NCBI GenBank assembly: GCA_963706905.1
Contig: CAVPNY010000020.1
Location: forward strand, 62,001-126,000
Origin: CAVPNY01 sp963706905
GTDB taxonomy: Bacteria; Chloroflexota; Anaerolineae; Anaerolineales; UBA4823
Length of the DNA: 64,000 nt
Direction: 5' to 3'
Every line of letters starts with the position of its first letter. Positions within the stretch are counted from its first letter, which is position 1. Positions 53,728 through 61,950 of the stretch are shown here, one piece after another. Position numbers and translations under genes: made by a program. The notes beneath the pieces are model-generated. The model did no database searches. It was given only the letters and a program-made list of their open reading frames with translations, and had not been told where the DNA came from.

Positions 53728-56700
53728 ATGGACTTTCCCCTCAATCCCAATCCCACCCGGGCGATTGCCGGCGAGCGCAGGGTAGTGACGATTCTTTTCT
53801 GTGATGTAAAGGGCTCAACTGCGTTTGCTGAGCATCTAGACCCGGAAGAGTGGGCTGAGATCATGAACGCCACCTTCAGTTACCTGATCGAGCCTGTGCA
53901 GCGCTACGGCGGGACTGTGGCGCGGTTAATGGGCGACGCGATCCTGGCTTTCTTTGGGGCGCCTGCCGCCCATGAGGACGATCCACAACGCGCTGTGCTG
54001 GCCGGGCTGGAGATCGTCTCCAGCATCCAGGAGTACCGTAAGCAACTAGAGAAGGAATATGGCCTGGATTTCAACGTGCGCGTGGGGATCAACACTGGCT
54101 CAGTTGTTGTGGGCGAGGTTGGTACAGCACTGGCGGGTGAGTACACCGCTATGGGCGACGCGGTCAATCTGGCGGCGCGTATGGAGCAGACAGCTCAACC
54201 AGGGACAGTGCAGATCACCGGTGAAACCTATCGCCAGGTGGGTACTTACTTCGACGTGGAGTCTCTAGGTGAGATGGAGGTAAAGGGCAAGAGCGAAGCG
54301 GTGGCAGTGTATCGCATGCTGGGGCAGTCAGAGCAGCCTGGACGCGGGCGCAGCCTCCCAGGCTTATCTTCCCCATTAGTGGGCCGCGAGAAAGAACTAC
54401 AAGCACTGCTCCAGGCGCTGGAAGGACTGAGTCAGGGACGTTCTCGAATCATCACGCTGATTGGCGATGCAGGGCTCGGCAAGACCCGCCTGCTGGAGGA
54501 GGCACGCGCCCGGATTGCCGCATCTCCCGATGGATCGATTCGCTGGGTGGAGAGCCGCGGGATGTCATTCGAGACGACCCGGCCTTACGGACTGTTTGCT
54601 CAGCACCTGCGCCAGGTATGCGGACTGCGTGATGAGGATACTAAGGAAGAGCTCTATGCCCGTGTGGCAGGTGCTTTTCCCGGGCTGGAGACAGAATCGC
54701 AGGCGCTGATCGTCCACATGGTCGAGCTTCTCCTGTCTTTGCGCTCGGGGAGTCAAGATGAGAGCGTCCCGGTGCAAGGCGAGACGATCAAGCGCGAGAT
54801 TTTTGAGGCTTCGCTGGCGCTGTGGCGCGCCCTGGCTCAACAAGTACCGCTGACGCTGGTCTTCGATGACCTGCACTGGGCCGATCCGGCTTCCATCGAG
54901 CTGCTCTTGAACCTGTTCCAGTTGACAGACGAAACACCGATCGTTTTCCTGTGCGCGTTTCGTCCATACCGCACATCGCCAGCCTGGACAGTCAAGACTG
55001 CTGCCGAGAAGGATTTCCCACACCGCTATCAGGAGATTTCTTTGGCGCCGCTCTCTGGGGATGAGAGCGACCGCTTGATTGAAAACCTGCTGGCAGCGCC
55101 CGAGCTGCCCTCTAGTTTACGCCAGACATTGCTGCGTAAAGCAGAGGGTAACCCGCTCTTCTTAGAAGAGGTAGTGCGGGCATTGATCGAGAATGGATTG
55201 CTGCAGCACGATACGGACAGCGGGGAGTTTCGGTTGGGGAACAATCTGGATGATTTCACCATCCCCGATAGCTTGCAGGCGCTGCTCTTGGCGCGTATCG
55301 ACCGCCTGGAGACTGGCACTCGTCACACCCTGCAACTGGCTTCGGTGATCGGGCGGAGTTTCTTCTATCGGGTATTGCAGGCTATCACCGAGCAGGCGTC
55401 AGCGCTTGACCAGCAACTGATCGACTTGCAGCGAGTCGAGTTGATTAAGGAGATCTCCCGCCAACCGGAGGTGGAGTATATCTTCCGCCACGAGCTGACG
55501 CGCGACGCGGCTTATCAGTCGATTCTGCGCCGGCAACGCCGCCAATTCCACCGGCGGGTCGCAGAAACCATCGAGGCGCTTTTCCCTGACCGCCTGGAAG
55601 AGGAAGCATACCGGTTGGCTTATCACTATCGGCAGGCAGGGGATACCGGGCGAGCCCTGGAATACTATATCACTGCTGGCGATCATGCCGCTCGCCTGTA
55701 TGCCAATGTGGAAGCTTGTGAGCATTATCATGCTGGCCTGGAGTTGGGCGGCAGTGGGCAGGCCAGTCAGGCACAGCTAGTCCATTTGTACTCCCGATTG
55801 GGGCGCACGTTGGAGCTGATCGCCGAAGACGAAGAAGCCCTGGCGCTGTATAAAGAGTTAGAGACCATCGGGCGGGAGCAGGAGAAGCCCGAACTCGTAC
55901 TGGCGGGTCTGTTGCCTCAAGCGACCTTGCACTCCACTTTCACGGTGATGATGGATGCTGGGCGCGGTCGTGACCTATCATTAGAGGCGTTAGGCATGGC
56001 GCGCGAGCTGCGCGATGCCCGTTCTGAAGTCAAGGCGTTATGGAATCTGGTGTTGATCGAGAATTACACCTCAGCAGAAGTCGGATTAGCGGTCACTTAT
56101 GGGGAGGAGGCCGTGACAATTGCCCGCACGCATGCTCTTTGGGAAGAGCTGGCATACGTGCAGCACGATCTGGCGCGTACCTATTACCGTCTTGCGCGGG
56201 TGGATGATGCCTGGCGGGTGGGGATGGAGGCGCAGAATTACTGGCGAGAGACCGGCAATAAGCCCATGCTGGCGGATAACCTGGGTTTAATGGCAGAAGC
56301 AAATTACCTTATGGCTCAATTCGAGGCGGGGTTAGCATTGGCCGGGGAAGGGTTACGTATCAGTCAGGCAACCGGTAACCTGTGGGGTCAGGCCTACAGC
56401 CAGTACATCCTGGCACCTATTTATCTTGAATTTGGCGAGGTGGATCAGGGTCTGGCGTTGCTGGATGGATCCCAGCGACTGGCGGAGCAAGCGCAGTTTA
56501 CCGCCCCGCTGTTATTTCTGCAGATGATCCGCGCCTGGGTGTACGCCGATCTTGGGGATCGTGAATCGGCAGTTGTCATGCTGGACAACTTACGTATGCC
56601 GGACATTTCCATGAGCCTGTTTGACAAATTCAATGAAGTCAGGCTCTTTTATCGATGCTATTTTGCTGGGCAGAGTGAAAAAGCCAAAGCCATTCTGAGC

Positions 56701-57156
56701 GAGATCGGCGAGGCGATCATGTCCGGAACCCTGGAGTTGTACTACGGTCCTTTGATTTATGCCGTTGTTACGGATGTGTTGCTGGCTTGTGGTGATTATG
56801 TGCAGGCGTTGAGTTTAGCGGAAACTTACTTGAAGCGGCTGCGTTCCAACCAGGTCTATCTGTGCGTGCCTGATTTGTTGCATGATAAGGGACGTGCTCT
56901 GTTGGGGCTGGGAAGGCGCAAGGAGGCGTATGCAGCCTTTCTGGAGGCTTACCGGGAAGCGCACACGCAGAACTCACGGCGCAATTTGTACCCGATCGTG
57001 GCCGATTTAGCTGATTTGGAGCCAGACCCTGGTAAAGCGGCAGCTTTTCGCCAGGAAGGGCTGGAGGTAACGGCGTTCATTGCCGGAACCATATCTGAAC
57101 CAGGCTTAAAGGCGGCCTTTCTCAACTTACCTGCAGTCCAAAATCTGCGCAGTTAA
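53728..57156 (+). CDS. Adenylate/guanylate cyclase-AAA ATPase-TPR multidomain regulator
   Basis: This 1142-residue protein has a class III cyclase domain (about 15-195; VTILFCDVKGSTAFAEHLDP, RLMGDAILAFFGAP, GEYTAMGDAVNLAARM), a STAND/AAA ATPase (Walker A GDAGLGKTR near 252, Walker B LTLVFDDLHWAD) and a long helical TPR-like C-terminus (about 640-1130). The metal-binding aspartates of the cyclase are present. Such proteins are thought to couple a sensed signal to cyclic nucleotide synthesis. They are common in Chloroflexota. AGGGAAC lies upstream. Effector and targets are unknown. Confidence 0.92.
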   Translation: MDFPLNPNPTRAIAGERRVVTILFCDVKGSTAFAEHLDPEEWAEIMNATFSYLIEPVQRYGGTVARLMGDAILAFFGAPAAHEDDPQRAVLAGLEIVSSIQEYRKQLEKEYGLDFNVRVGINTGSVVVGEVGTALAGEYTAMGDAVNLAARMEQTAQPGTVQITGETYRQVGTYFDVESLGEMEVKGKSEAVAVYRMLGQSEQPGRGRSLPGLSSPLVGREKELQALLQALEGLSQGRSRIITLIGDAGLGKTRLLEEARARIAASPDGSIRWVESRGMSFETTRPYGLFAQHLRQVCGLRDEDTKEELYARVAGAFPGLETESQALIVHMVELLLSLRSGSQDESVPVQGETIKREIFEASLALWRALAQQVPLTLVFDDLHWADPASIELLLNLFQLTDETPIVFLCAFRPYRTSPAWTVKTAAEKDFPHRYQEISLAPLSGDESDRLIENLLAAPELPSSLRQTLLRKAEGNPLFLEEVVRALIENGLLQHDTDSGEFRLGNNLDDFTIPDSLQALLLARIDRLETGTRHTLQLASVIGRSFFYRVLQAITEQASALDQQLIDLQRVELIKEISRQPEVEYIFRHELTRDAAYQSILRRQRRQFHRRVAETIEALFPDRLEEEAYRLAYHYRQAGDTGRALEYYITAGDHAARLYANVEACEHYHAGLELGGSGQASQAQLVHLYSRLGRTLELIAEDEEALALYKELETIGREQEKPELVLAGLLPQATLHSTFTVMMDAGRGRDLSLEALGMARELRDARSEVKALWNLVLIENYTSAEVGLAVTYGEEAVTIARTHALWEELAYVQHDLARTYYRLARVDDAWRVGMEAQNYWRETGNKPMLADNLGLMAEANYLMAQFEAGLALAGEGLRISQATGNLWGQAYSQYILAPIYLEFGEVDQGLALLDGSQRLAEQAQFTAPLLFLQMIRAWVYADLGDRESAVVMLDNLRMPDISMSLFDKFNEVRLFYRCYFAGQSEKAKAILSEIGEAIMSGTLELYYGPLIYAVVTDVLLACGDYVQALSLAETYLKRLRSNQVYLCVPDLLHDKGRALLGLGRRKEAYAAFLEAYREAHTQNSRRNLYPIVADLADLEPDPGKAAAFRQEGLEVTAFIAGTISEPGLKAAFLNLPAVQNLRS

Positions 57157-57213
57157 TCGGGGATATACGCTCAGAGTAAGGCTTGAATTTAATTCTCCAC
57201 CTTGCAAAAAATC

Positions 57214-57222
57214 TGATATAAT
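57214..57222 (+). promoter_or_regulatory. Extended -10 promoter with long leader
   Basis: TGATATAAT (extended -10) would give a leader of about 160 nt before the ATG at 57393. Confidence 0.5.
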
Positions 57223-57320
57223 CACTCTTAATACCGCCTAACAAAATTGCAAGTTACTCAATCGTCGCGGGGCGGGGTTTTAAAGCGATCAGCGTTTCAA
57301 AGGCCGATCGTACATCGTAA

Positions 57321-57340
57321 GACGGGACATTGGTCCCGTC
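57321..57340 (+). promoter_or_regulatory. Stable hairpin in the 5' leader
   Basis: GACGGGAC (57321-57328) and GTCCCGTC (57333-57340) form a perfect 8-bp stem with loop ATTG, about 50 nt before the start codon. An upstream CGATC/GATCG pairing may form with it. No known riboswitch class was recognised. Confidence 0.4.
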
Positions 57341-57392
57341 ACTGGCGGGCAGAATTCTGATTTTGCCGATCTTCATGTATCCGGAGGGAATC

Positions 57393-58346
57393 ATGCAATC
57401 GAAATTCTATAAAATGGTGGTAGTAATCATCTTGCTGGCACTGACCCTGACAGGCTTTTCAGCCGCCCGTGCCCAACAAGAATCCAGCGGCACGCTGCGC
57501 GAAGTCATTTATCTAACCGACACTCTGCAGCGCGCTGATGGCAAATCGCTGATCTTTACCGTGGCGATTGATCAGTTAGGCGGGCAAGCCAACCTGACCC
57601 TGCTGCCGAATGGCGAGTTGCCTTTCGACAACGTGGATGCGCTGGCTGTCACCCCAGACGGCTCCCGTATCTATATGATCGACGACGGGTTGGCCACCTA
57701 TCCCAATGCCACCCTGGCTTACTACGATGTAGCCACCGATCAGATTGTGACAGTTGGGGTTGTGACTTATAACGGCGAAAACCTGTACGAGATCGACCAG
57801 GCGACATTTTCAAAGGAAGGGGTTCTGTACATCACCCAAAATGTCACCGACGCGCTCTTTACAGTGAATCCGGAGAACGCCGAAGCGACCGAAGTAGGCC
57901 CGATTGTGAACCAGGCCAGCGGGGAATTACTGGACATCTTCGGCGCTGATATCGCCATCGATGCGGATGGGTCTTTTTATCTGATCACCAACCTGACGAC
58001 AACCGGGGTCTACAAGCTGGATCTACCGGCAGAGCCAGGTGTGGTTACCGCCACCTTGCTCGGACCGACCGGCGATAACCACCGGGTGCGCGGCCTATCG
58101 GTGCGCGCCAACGGTTATGGCGATCTCGTGGCAGCCACCCAGGCTGATGAAGTCCACATCGTCGACAGAGAGACAGGTGCGGATATTATCCAGAGTTTGC
58201 CGCTTTATTGGAATGGCTCACCTTTTCGATGCGATCAATGGGGATATGTCTACTGGTGGGATGCTGCTCTGCAACAGTCCAAAGCATTGGTGGGAGACGA
58301 ACTCCTGGGATGGTCTGCGGGTCACTGTAGTTGGCGTCCCGGTTGA
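57393..58346 (+). CDS. Secreted protein with beta-propeller-like N-terminus (frameshifted), N-terminal part
   Basis: A signal peptide (MQSKFYKMVVVIILLALTLT, cleavage near ARAQ) is followed by propeller-like repeats: VDALAVTPDGSRIYMIDDG, LYEIDQATFSKEGVLYITQN, GADIAIDADGSFYLITNL and GLSVRANGYGDLVAATQ. The frame fails after YWNGSPF; the next frame continues DAINGDMSTGGMLLC to 58620. One extra T in the run 58223-58226 explains this. GGAGGG lies 7 nt before the chosen ATG. The function is unknown; it acts outside the cell. Confidence 0.75.
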   Translation: MQSKFYKMVVVIILLALTLTGFSAARAQQESSGTLREVIYLTDTLQRADGKSLIFTVAIDQLGGQANLTLLPNGELPFDNVDALAVTPDGSRIYMIDDGLATYPNATLAYYDVATDQIVTVGVVTYNGENLYEIDQATFSKEGVLYITQNVTDALFTVNPENAEATEVGPIVNQASGELLDIFGADIAIDADGSFYLITNLTTTGVYKLDLPAEPGVVTATLLGPTGDNHRVRGLSVRANGYGDLVAATQADEVHIVDRETGADIIQSLPLYWNGSPFRCDQWGYVYWWDAALQQSKALVGDELLGWSAGHCSWRPG

Positions 58347-58620
58347 CGAGACCTTGGGCAAGGAGATCATGGTGAAAGCCCATTGGGCGAATTTCTCCAA
58401 GATGGTTGCCCAGCTGGTCACCGCCAAGCTCAACGTGAACAATGCGACCGGATTGGCTGAGATCGATAACGCGGAAGCCTGGCTGGCGCAGCAAGGCCTG
58501 GTGCAGGCCGATGGCACGCTGGATTGGGACAAATCCTTCGACTCCCGAGAGCAGCAGGATGCTGCGTTCAGGTTCTTCGTTAGCCTGCGAAAGTTCAACG
58601 AGTCGAATACCTGCCAGTAA
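58223..58620 (+). CDS. Secreted protein, C-terminal part (frameshifted)
   Basis: Continuation of the gene starting at 57393, in the next frame: GDMSTGGMLLC, KHWWETNSWDGLRVTVVGVP and a helical end (AEAWLAQQGLVQADGTLDWD). Together the protein has about 409 residues. The C-terminal region is not recognised. Confidence 0.7.
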
Positions 58621-58701
58621 TTGATAGCGAATTATCTCCCGCAGGGCCATTGCTACTGCAGGGTTGATCAGTATGGAAGAGTAGCCCTGCGGGTGTTTGA
58701 T

Positions 58702-59604
58702 TTAAGGAAATCGCAGGAGAACCGGAAGCAGAGTGCGGGTATTGAAGATCCGGTAGGATGTCCCATCCGAGGTGACAACCACAGTGCCATGCATATCAGT
58801 GCGCCACAGTCGGGCACCCGAGTCAGCCAGGCGCTGCAGCACACCTGCATCTGGGCGGCCTAGTAGGTTGTCGCCAACTGAGATAATGGCATGCTGGGGT
58901 TGCACCGCTTCCAGGAAGGCTGCGCTGGTGCCAGTCGAATGCCCGTGGTGAGGCACTTTTAGAATGGGGGCTTGTAGCGATGCACCGCGATCGGCTAAAT
59001 TGGCCTCCACAACCGAGTCAATATCTGCAGGTAATAACCATCTCACCTGCCCATAGACGAGCATAATTACGATGGAGGCCTGGTCCTCATCGATATATTC
59101 GATATTTGGATCAGGGTTGAGAATGTATGCGGTAGCAGGACCCCAGGTGAAAGTCTGGGGATAGGTGACTGTCTCAAGCGCCAGACCTTCATCTTCTACC
59201 GCCTGAGCAAATTTGCGCCAGGTTTCGTTGTCACGGGGAATGCCGTTGTAATAGATTCGCTCCACGGGGGGATTCTCCGCGTGTAAAACATTGATTAACC
59301 CGCCGACATGGTCCGGCGCAGCATGTGTAGCTACTACGATTTCCAAATCATCAACGCCAGCCTGGCGCAGGGTGTCTAAAACTATGGGACCAGCCTCCTC
59401 TTTACCGCCATCGATCAGTACGTCGTAGCCTTGTCCATCCTGGATCAAGGTGGAATCGCCATTGCCGACCTGGATGAATGTTACCCGAAGCTGGACAGGT
59501 ACATCGACGGCGTGTAGTGACCGGGTTGAAAAAGAGGGCGTAAGTAGAATGAAGGTCGTCATGCCGATTAGCCAGGGTTTCGTGGCTCGCATTTGGTTTT
59601 TCAT
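58702..59604 (-). CDS. Secreted metallo-beta-lactamase-fold hydrolase (ComEC-hydrolase-like)
   Basis: This 300-residue protein has a signal peptide (LIGMTTFILLTPSFSTRSLH) and an MBL fold: VTFIQVGNGDSTLIQ, VLIDGGKEEA, metal motif THAAPDHVGGL (HxxxDH, with Ala in the middle ligand position), LLPADIDSVVEANL and the late KVPHHGHSTGTS. These are the signatures of the hydrolase domain found at the end of ComEC DNA-uptake channels and of free secreted relatives. GGGAG precedes the ATG. The substrate is likely a phosphodiester or nucleic acid. Confidence 0.85.
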   Translation of the reverse strand: MKNQMRATKPWLIGMTTFILLTPSFSTRSLHAVDVPVQLRVTFIQVGNGDSTLIQDGQGYDVLIDGGKEEAGPIVLDTLRQAGVDDLEIVVATHAAPDHVGGLINVLHAENPPVERIYYNGIPRDNETWRKFAQAVEDEGLALETVTYPQTFTWGPATAYILNPDPNIEYIDEDQASIVIMLVYGQVRWLLPADIDSVVEANLADRGASLQAPILKVPHHGHSTGTSAAFLEAVQPQHAIISVGDNLLGRPDAGVLQRLADSGARLWRTDMHGTVVVTSDGTSYRIFNTRTLLPVLLRFP

Positions 59605-59630
59605 CGAGCTCCCATCATCACCATGAGATT

Positions 59631-59999
59631 TCAACCCGGCTGGTCTGGTTTCTGGGTGGTCTGACTCGATTGTAGTTTGCGTAAATACCTCACGCATTGG
59701 ATGATTACAATCGAAAACGCCACCACAAAAATCCCCAGGAAAGCCCAGGCGTATACGTCTGGTGTAATTCCTGGCCAAAAATAGAGAACAACCGCCGCGA
59801 GGATCATCAACAGCCCGGCGATCAATAACCGCTTGGCAGCATATCGGTTAACCGGATACCACAAGTCTGGATTATCCAAAGTGGCCGGGACGCGAAACCC
59901 GTAGAGGGCATTGGGCTTAATTTTCCCGGCGATCAACGGTAAGGAGATTAATGTCAGGACGAGCCCACTCCCAACATAAAGCAACAGCAGAGTCTGCAC
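59631..59999 (-). CDS. SdpI/YhfL-like membrane protein
   Basis: This 122-residue protein has three to four membrane segments and the SdpI-family signature KIKPNALYGFRVPATLDNPD followed by LWYPVNRYAAKRLL. The start is read as GTG at 59999, because AGGAGGTGA stands 5 nt upstream; the longer open frame to 60140 has no ribosome site and no similarity. In Bacillus, SdpI gives immunity to a toxin; here only the family can be stated. It ends 26 bp before the hydrolase start, so both share an operon. Confidence 0.83.
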   Translation of the reverse strand: MQTLLLLYVGSGLVLTLISLPLIAGKIKPNALYGFRVPATLDNPDLWYPVNRYAAKRLLIAGLLMILAAVVLYFWPGITPDVYAWAFLGIFVVAFSIVIIQCVRYLRKLQSSQTTQKPDQPG

Positions 60000-60119
60000 C
60001 AGCCTCACCTCCTGAATAAAGACATTTCTATTATAACGCGCTGTGTAACTTTCCCATCGTTTCTGGGTTATCACAGGCGAAAGACATGAAGTTACGCCAG
60101 AACAGGAAATCTCGCAACG

Positions 60120-61349
60120 ATGAAAGCGATCCAATATCACGTTACGGTACCACGCTACGCTGCTGGATTGGCGTTGGGCAAGCTAACGCCGCGCATCTAC
60201 ACCAGCGGTCTTTCCTGCACGACGTATGATGAGATCCCCGATCCCGTGCCTCCAGGAGAGGATTGGGTGGTGCTAGAAACCCGCCTGGGCGGAATCTGCG
60301 GCTCGGATACCTCGGCTATCTTCCTTAAGGCCAGCCCGTATTTTTCTCCGCTGGTGTCCTCACCATATACGTTCGGGCATGAAAATGTTGCCAGAATTGC
60401 ACAATCTGGCAAAGAGGTGGAAGGCTGGCGAGCCGGCGAGCAAGTCGTGGTGGAGCCGACTTTTTGGTGCGCGCCGCGTGGCTTTACCAGCCTGTGCCGT
60501 TTCTGCGCTCGCGGCGAGATTAACCTGTGTGAACGGGTCACAGAAGGCGGCTTGGCGCCAGGATTGGGGATTGGCAACTGCCGGGATACCTGCGGATCCT
60601 GGGCGCCTTACTTCCTGGCGCATAATACGCAGCTTTACCACGTGCCGGACGCGATCAGCGACGAGAACGCCCTGATGATTGAGCCATTTGCCGTTGGGCT
60701 GCATGCTGCCCTGCAGAATTTTCCCCAGGACAGCGAGAAAGTCCTGATCATTGGGGCGGGGAGCATTGGGCTGTGCATGCTGGCAGCGCTGCGCGCCCTG
60801 GGCTCGCAGGCTGAGATTCTGGTCCTGGCTCGGCATAGCTTCCAGGCAGGAGCTGCCCGCAAGCTGGGCGCTTCCCAGGTCATTCGCGCCACGCGCGATA
60901 CAGGATTTTATGATGAGATCGCCGCGTTTACCGGCGCCAGCCTCAAACAGCCACTGATCGGCAAGCCCTGGTTGCTGGGTGGGGTGGATTTGATCTTTGA
61001 GTGCGTTGGCAGTCGATCATCGCTGGATGATGCCCTCCGGCTGACTTGTAATGGCGGGCGAGTGGTGGTAGTAGGTCTGCCAGGTGTGGTCAAGACTATG
61101 GATTGGACGCCGATTTTCATCAAAGAGTTGGATGTGCGCGGGGCTTATATCTACCACCACGCTGAGCAATTTCAGGGCAAACGCTGGAAGACTTTTGATT
61201 TGGCAATCGATTTGATGGAGCGCAGCAAGGTTGATCTGTCCTGGATGGTAACCCACAGATTTGCACTGGCAGATTACCAGCGTGCTCTTGACCTGACGCA
61301 CAAACGGGGGAGCGAAGAAGTTGTGAAGATCGCGTTTGCATATCAATAG
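60120..61349 (+). CDS. Zinc-binding alcohol dehydrogenase family protein
   Basis: This 409-residue MDR-superfamily dehydrogenase has the catalytic zinc ligands in GGICGSDTS and TFGHENVARI, the structural zinc cysteines in SLCRFCARGEINLC and the cofactor motif IIGAGSIGLCMLAAL. Relatives act on sugar alcohols, threonine or sorbitol-like substrates. The insertion LIGKPWLLGG before VDLIFECVG is unusual. It is transcribed divergently from the SdpI-like gene and stands alone. Confidence 0.9.
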   Translation: MKAIQYHVTVPRYAAGLALGKLTPRIYTSGLSCTTYDEIPDPVPPGEDWVVLETRLGGICGSDTSAIFLKASPYFSPLVSSPYTFGHENVARIAQSGKEVEGWRAGEQVVVEPTFWCAPRGFTSLCRFCARGEINLCERVTEGGLAPGLGIGNCRDTCGSWAPYFLAHNTQLYHVPDAISDENALMIEPFAVGLHAALQNFPQDSEKVLIIGAGSIGLCMLAALRALGSQAEILVLARHSFQAGAARKLGASQVIRATRDTGFYDEIAAFTGASLKQPLIGKPWLLGGVDLIFECVGSRSSLDDALRLTCNGGRVVVVGLPGVVKTMDWTPIFIKELDVRGAYIYHHAEQFQGKRWKTFDLAIDLMERSKVDLSWMVTHRFALADYQRALDLTHKRGSEEVVKIAFAYQ

Positions 61350-61370
61350 TTATGCCTAAATTAAAACCGA

Positions 61371-61401
61371 AGGCCTGGCAGCTTACTCGATTGCCAGGCC
61401 T
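61371..61401 (+). terminator. Hairpin after the alcohol dehydrogenase gene
   Basis: AGGCCTGGCA (61371-61380) pairs perfectly with TGCCAGGCCT (61392-61401). No T-run follows directly, so a Rho-assisted end or mRNA-stabilising role is equally possible. Confidence 0.55.
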
Positions 61402-61415
61402 CCGGGTCATAGGCC

Positions 61416-61448
61416 TCCCTCCTTCTCCTTTGCTTCGGGAAGGAGGGA
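61416..61448. repeat. Pyrimidine/purine inverted repeat
   Basis: TCCCTCCTTC (61416-61425) and GAAGGAGGGA (61439-61448) are perfect reverse complements, followed by a G-rich tract and TTTTTT (61474 on). It resembles the widespread intergenic CCCTC...GAGGG repeat seen in many bacterial genomes. Confidence 0.45.
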
Positions 61449-61659
61449 TACGGGGGTGTTGGGTGGGAGGGGATTTTTTATTGTTGCCGAATTATCGCGT
61501 GGATTAAGCCTCACAGCAATAGTTCATTAGTACCAGTTTCGCCTTCAGAATCCATTCTACGGTATGGGGTCAATCCCTGCTTCAGCATCTTTCAACAGAT
61601 CCAGGTTCCTACTATGATCAAGGGAGTATCGGAGAATGCTATCGGTGAATTAACCGGCA

Positions 61660-61721
61660 GGTATGTCAGGTGTGGCTGAGAGGTTCTTCCTCTCGCTGTG
61701 GTTCGTTAAGAATGACATACC
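61660..61721. repeat. 62-bp nested inverted repeat
   Basis: GGTATGTCA (61660-61668) and TGACATACC (61713-61721) are perfect complements; inside, GAGAGG (61678-61683) pairs with CCTCTC (61689-61694). It may be a REP/MITE-like remnant or encode a small structured RNA. The rest of the gene-free stretch 61350-61745 shows nothing else recognisable. Confidence 0.5.
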
Positions 61722-61745
61722 ATGAGTAGATAAAGGAGCAGGAAA

Positions 61746-61928
61746 ATGAAGTATAGAGTTCACCGCTTTGACCTTAAGATGACCACTGATCAGAGCAAGT
61801 TAGAGCAATTCCTTGATAACCTGAGAGGCGAGGTCGTGGCGATCATTCCAAATGTCACGCTGAAGGCATTCTGGGTTCACCAGGTTGATTTTGTGCTGAT
61901 CGTGGAGAAACTAGAGGGGGCTAATTGA
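61746..61928 (+). CDS. Small conserved-looking protein of unknown function
   Basis: This 60-residue protein starts MKYRVHRFDLKMTTDQSKLE and ends FVLIVEKLEGAN, in the pattern strand-helix-strand-strand. A strong AAAGGAG at 7 nt from the ATG supports real translation. The layout recalls small DUF4177-like proteins, without certainty. It stands alone after the repeat-rich gap. Confidence 0.65.
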   Translation: MKYRVHRFDLKMTTDQSKLEQFLDNLRGEVVAIIPNVTLKAFWVHQVDFVLIVEKLEGAN

Positions 61929-61950
61929 TGGGCTGAATTCGGTAGCGTGT

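Noticed and set aside
61416..61480. Inverted repeat plus later T-run as a true terminator.
   Set aside because: The T-run lies about 26 nt after the hairpin, too far for a standard intrinsic terminator; recorded as a repeat instead.
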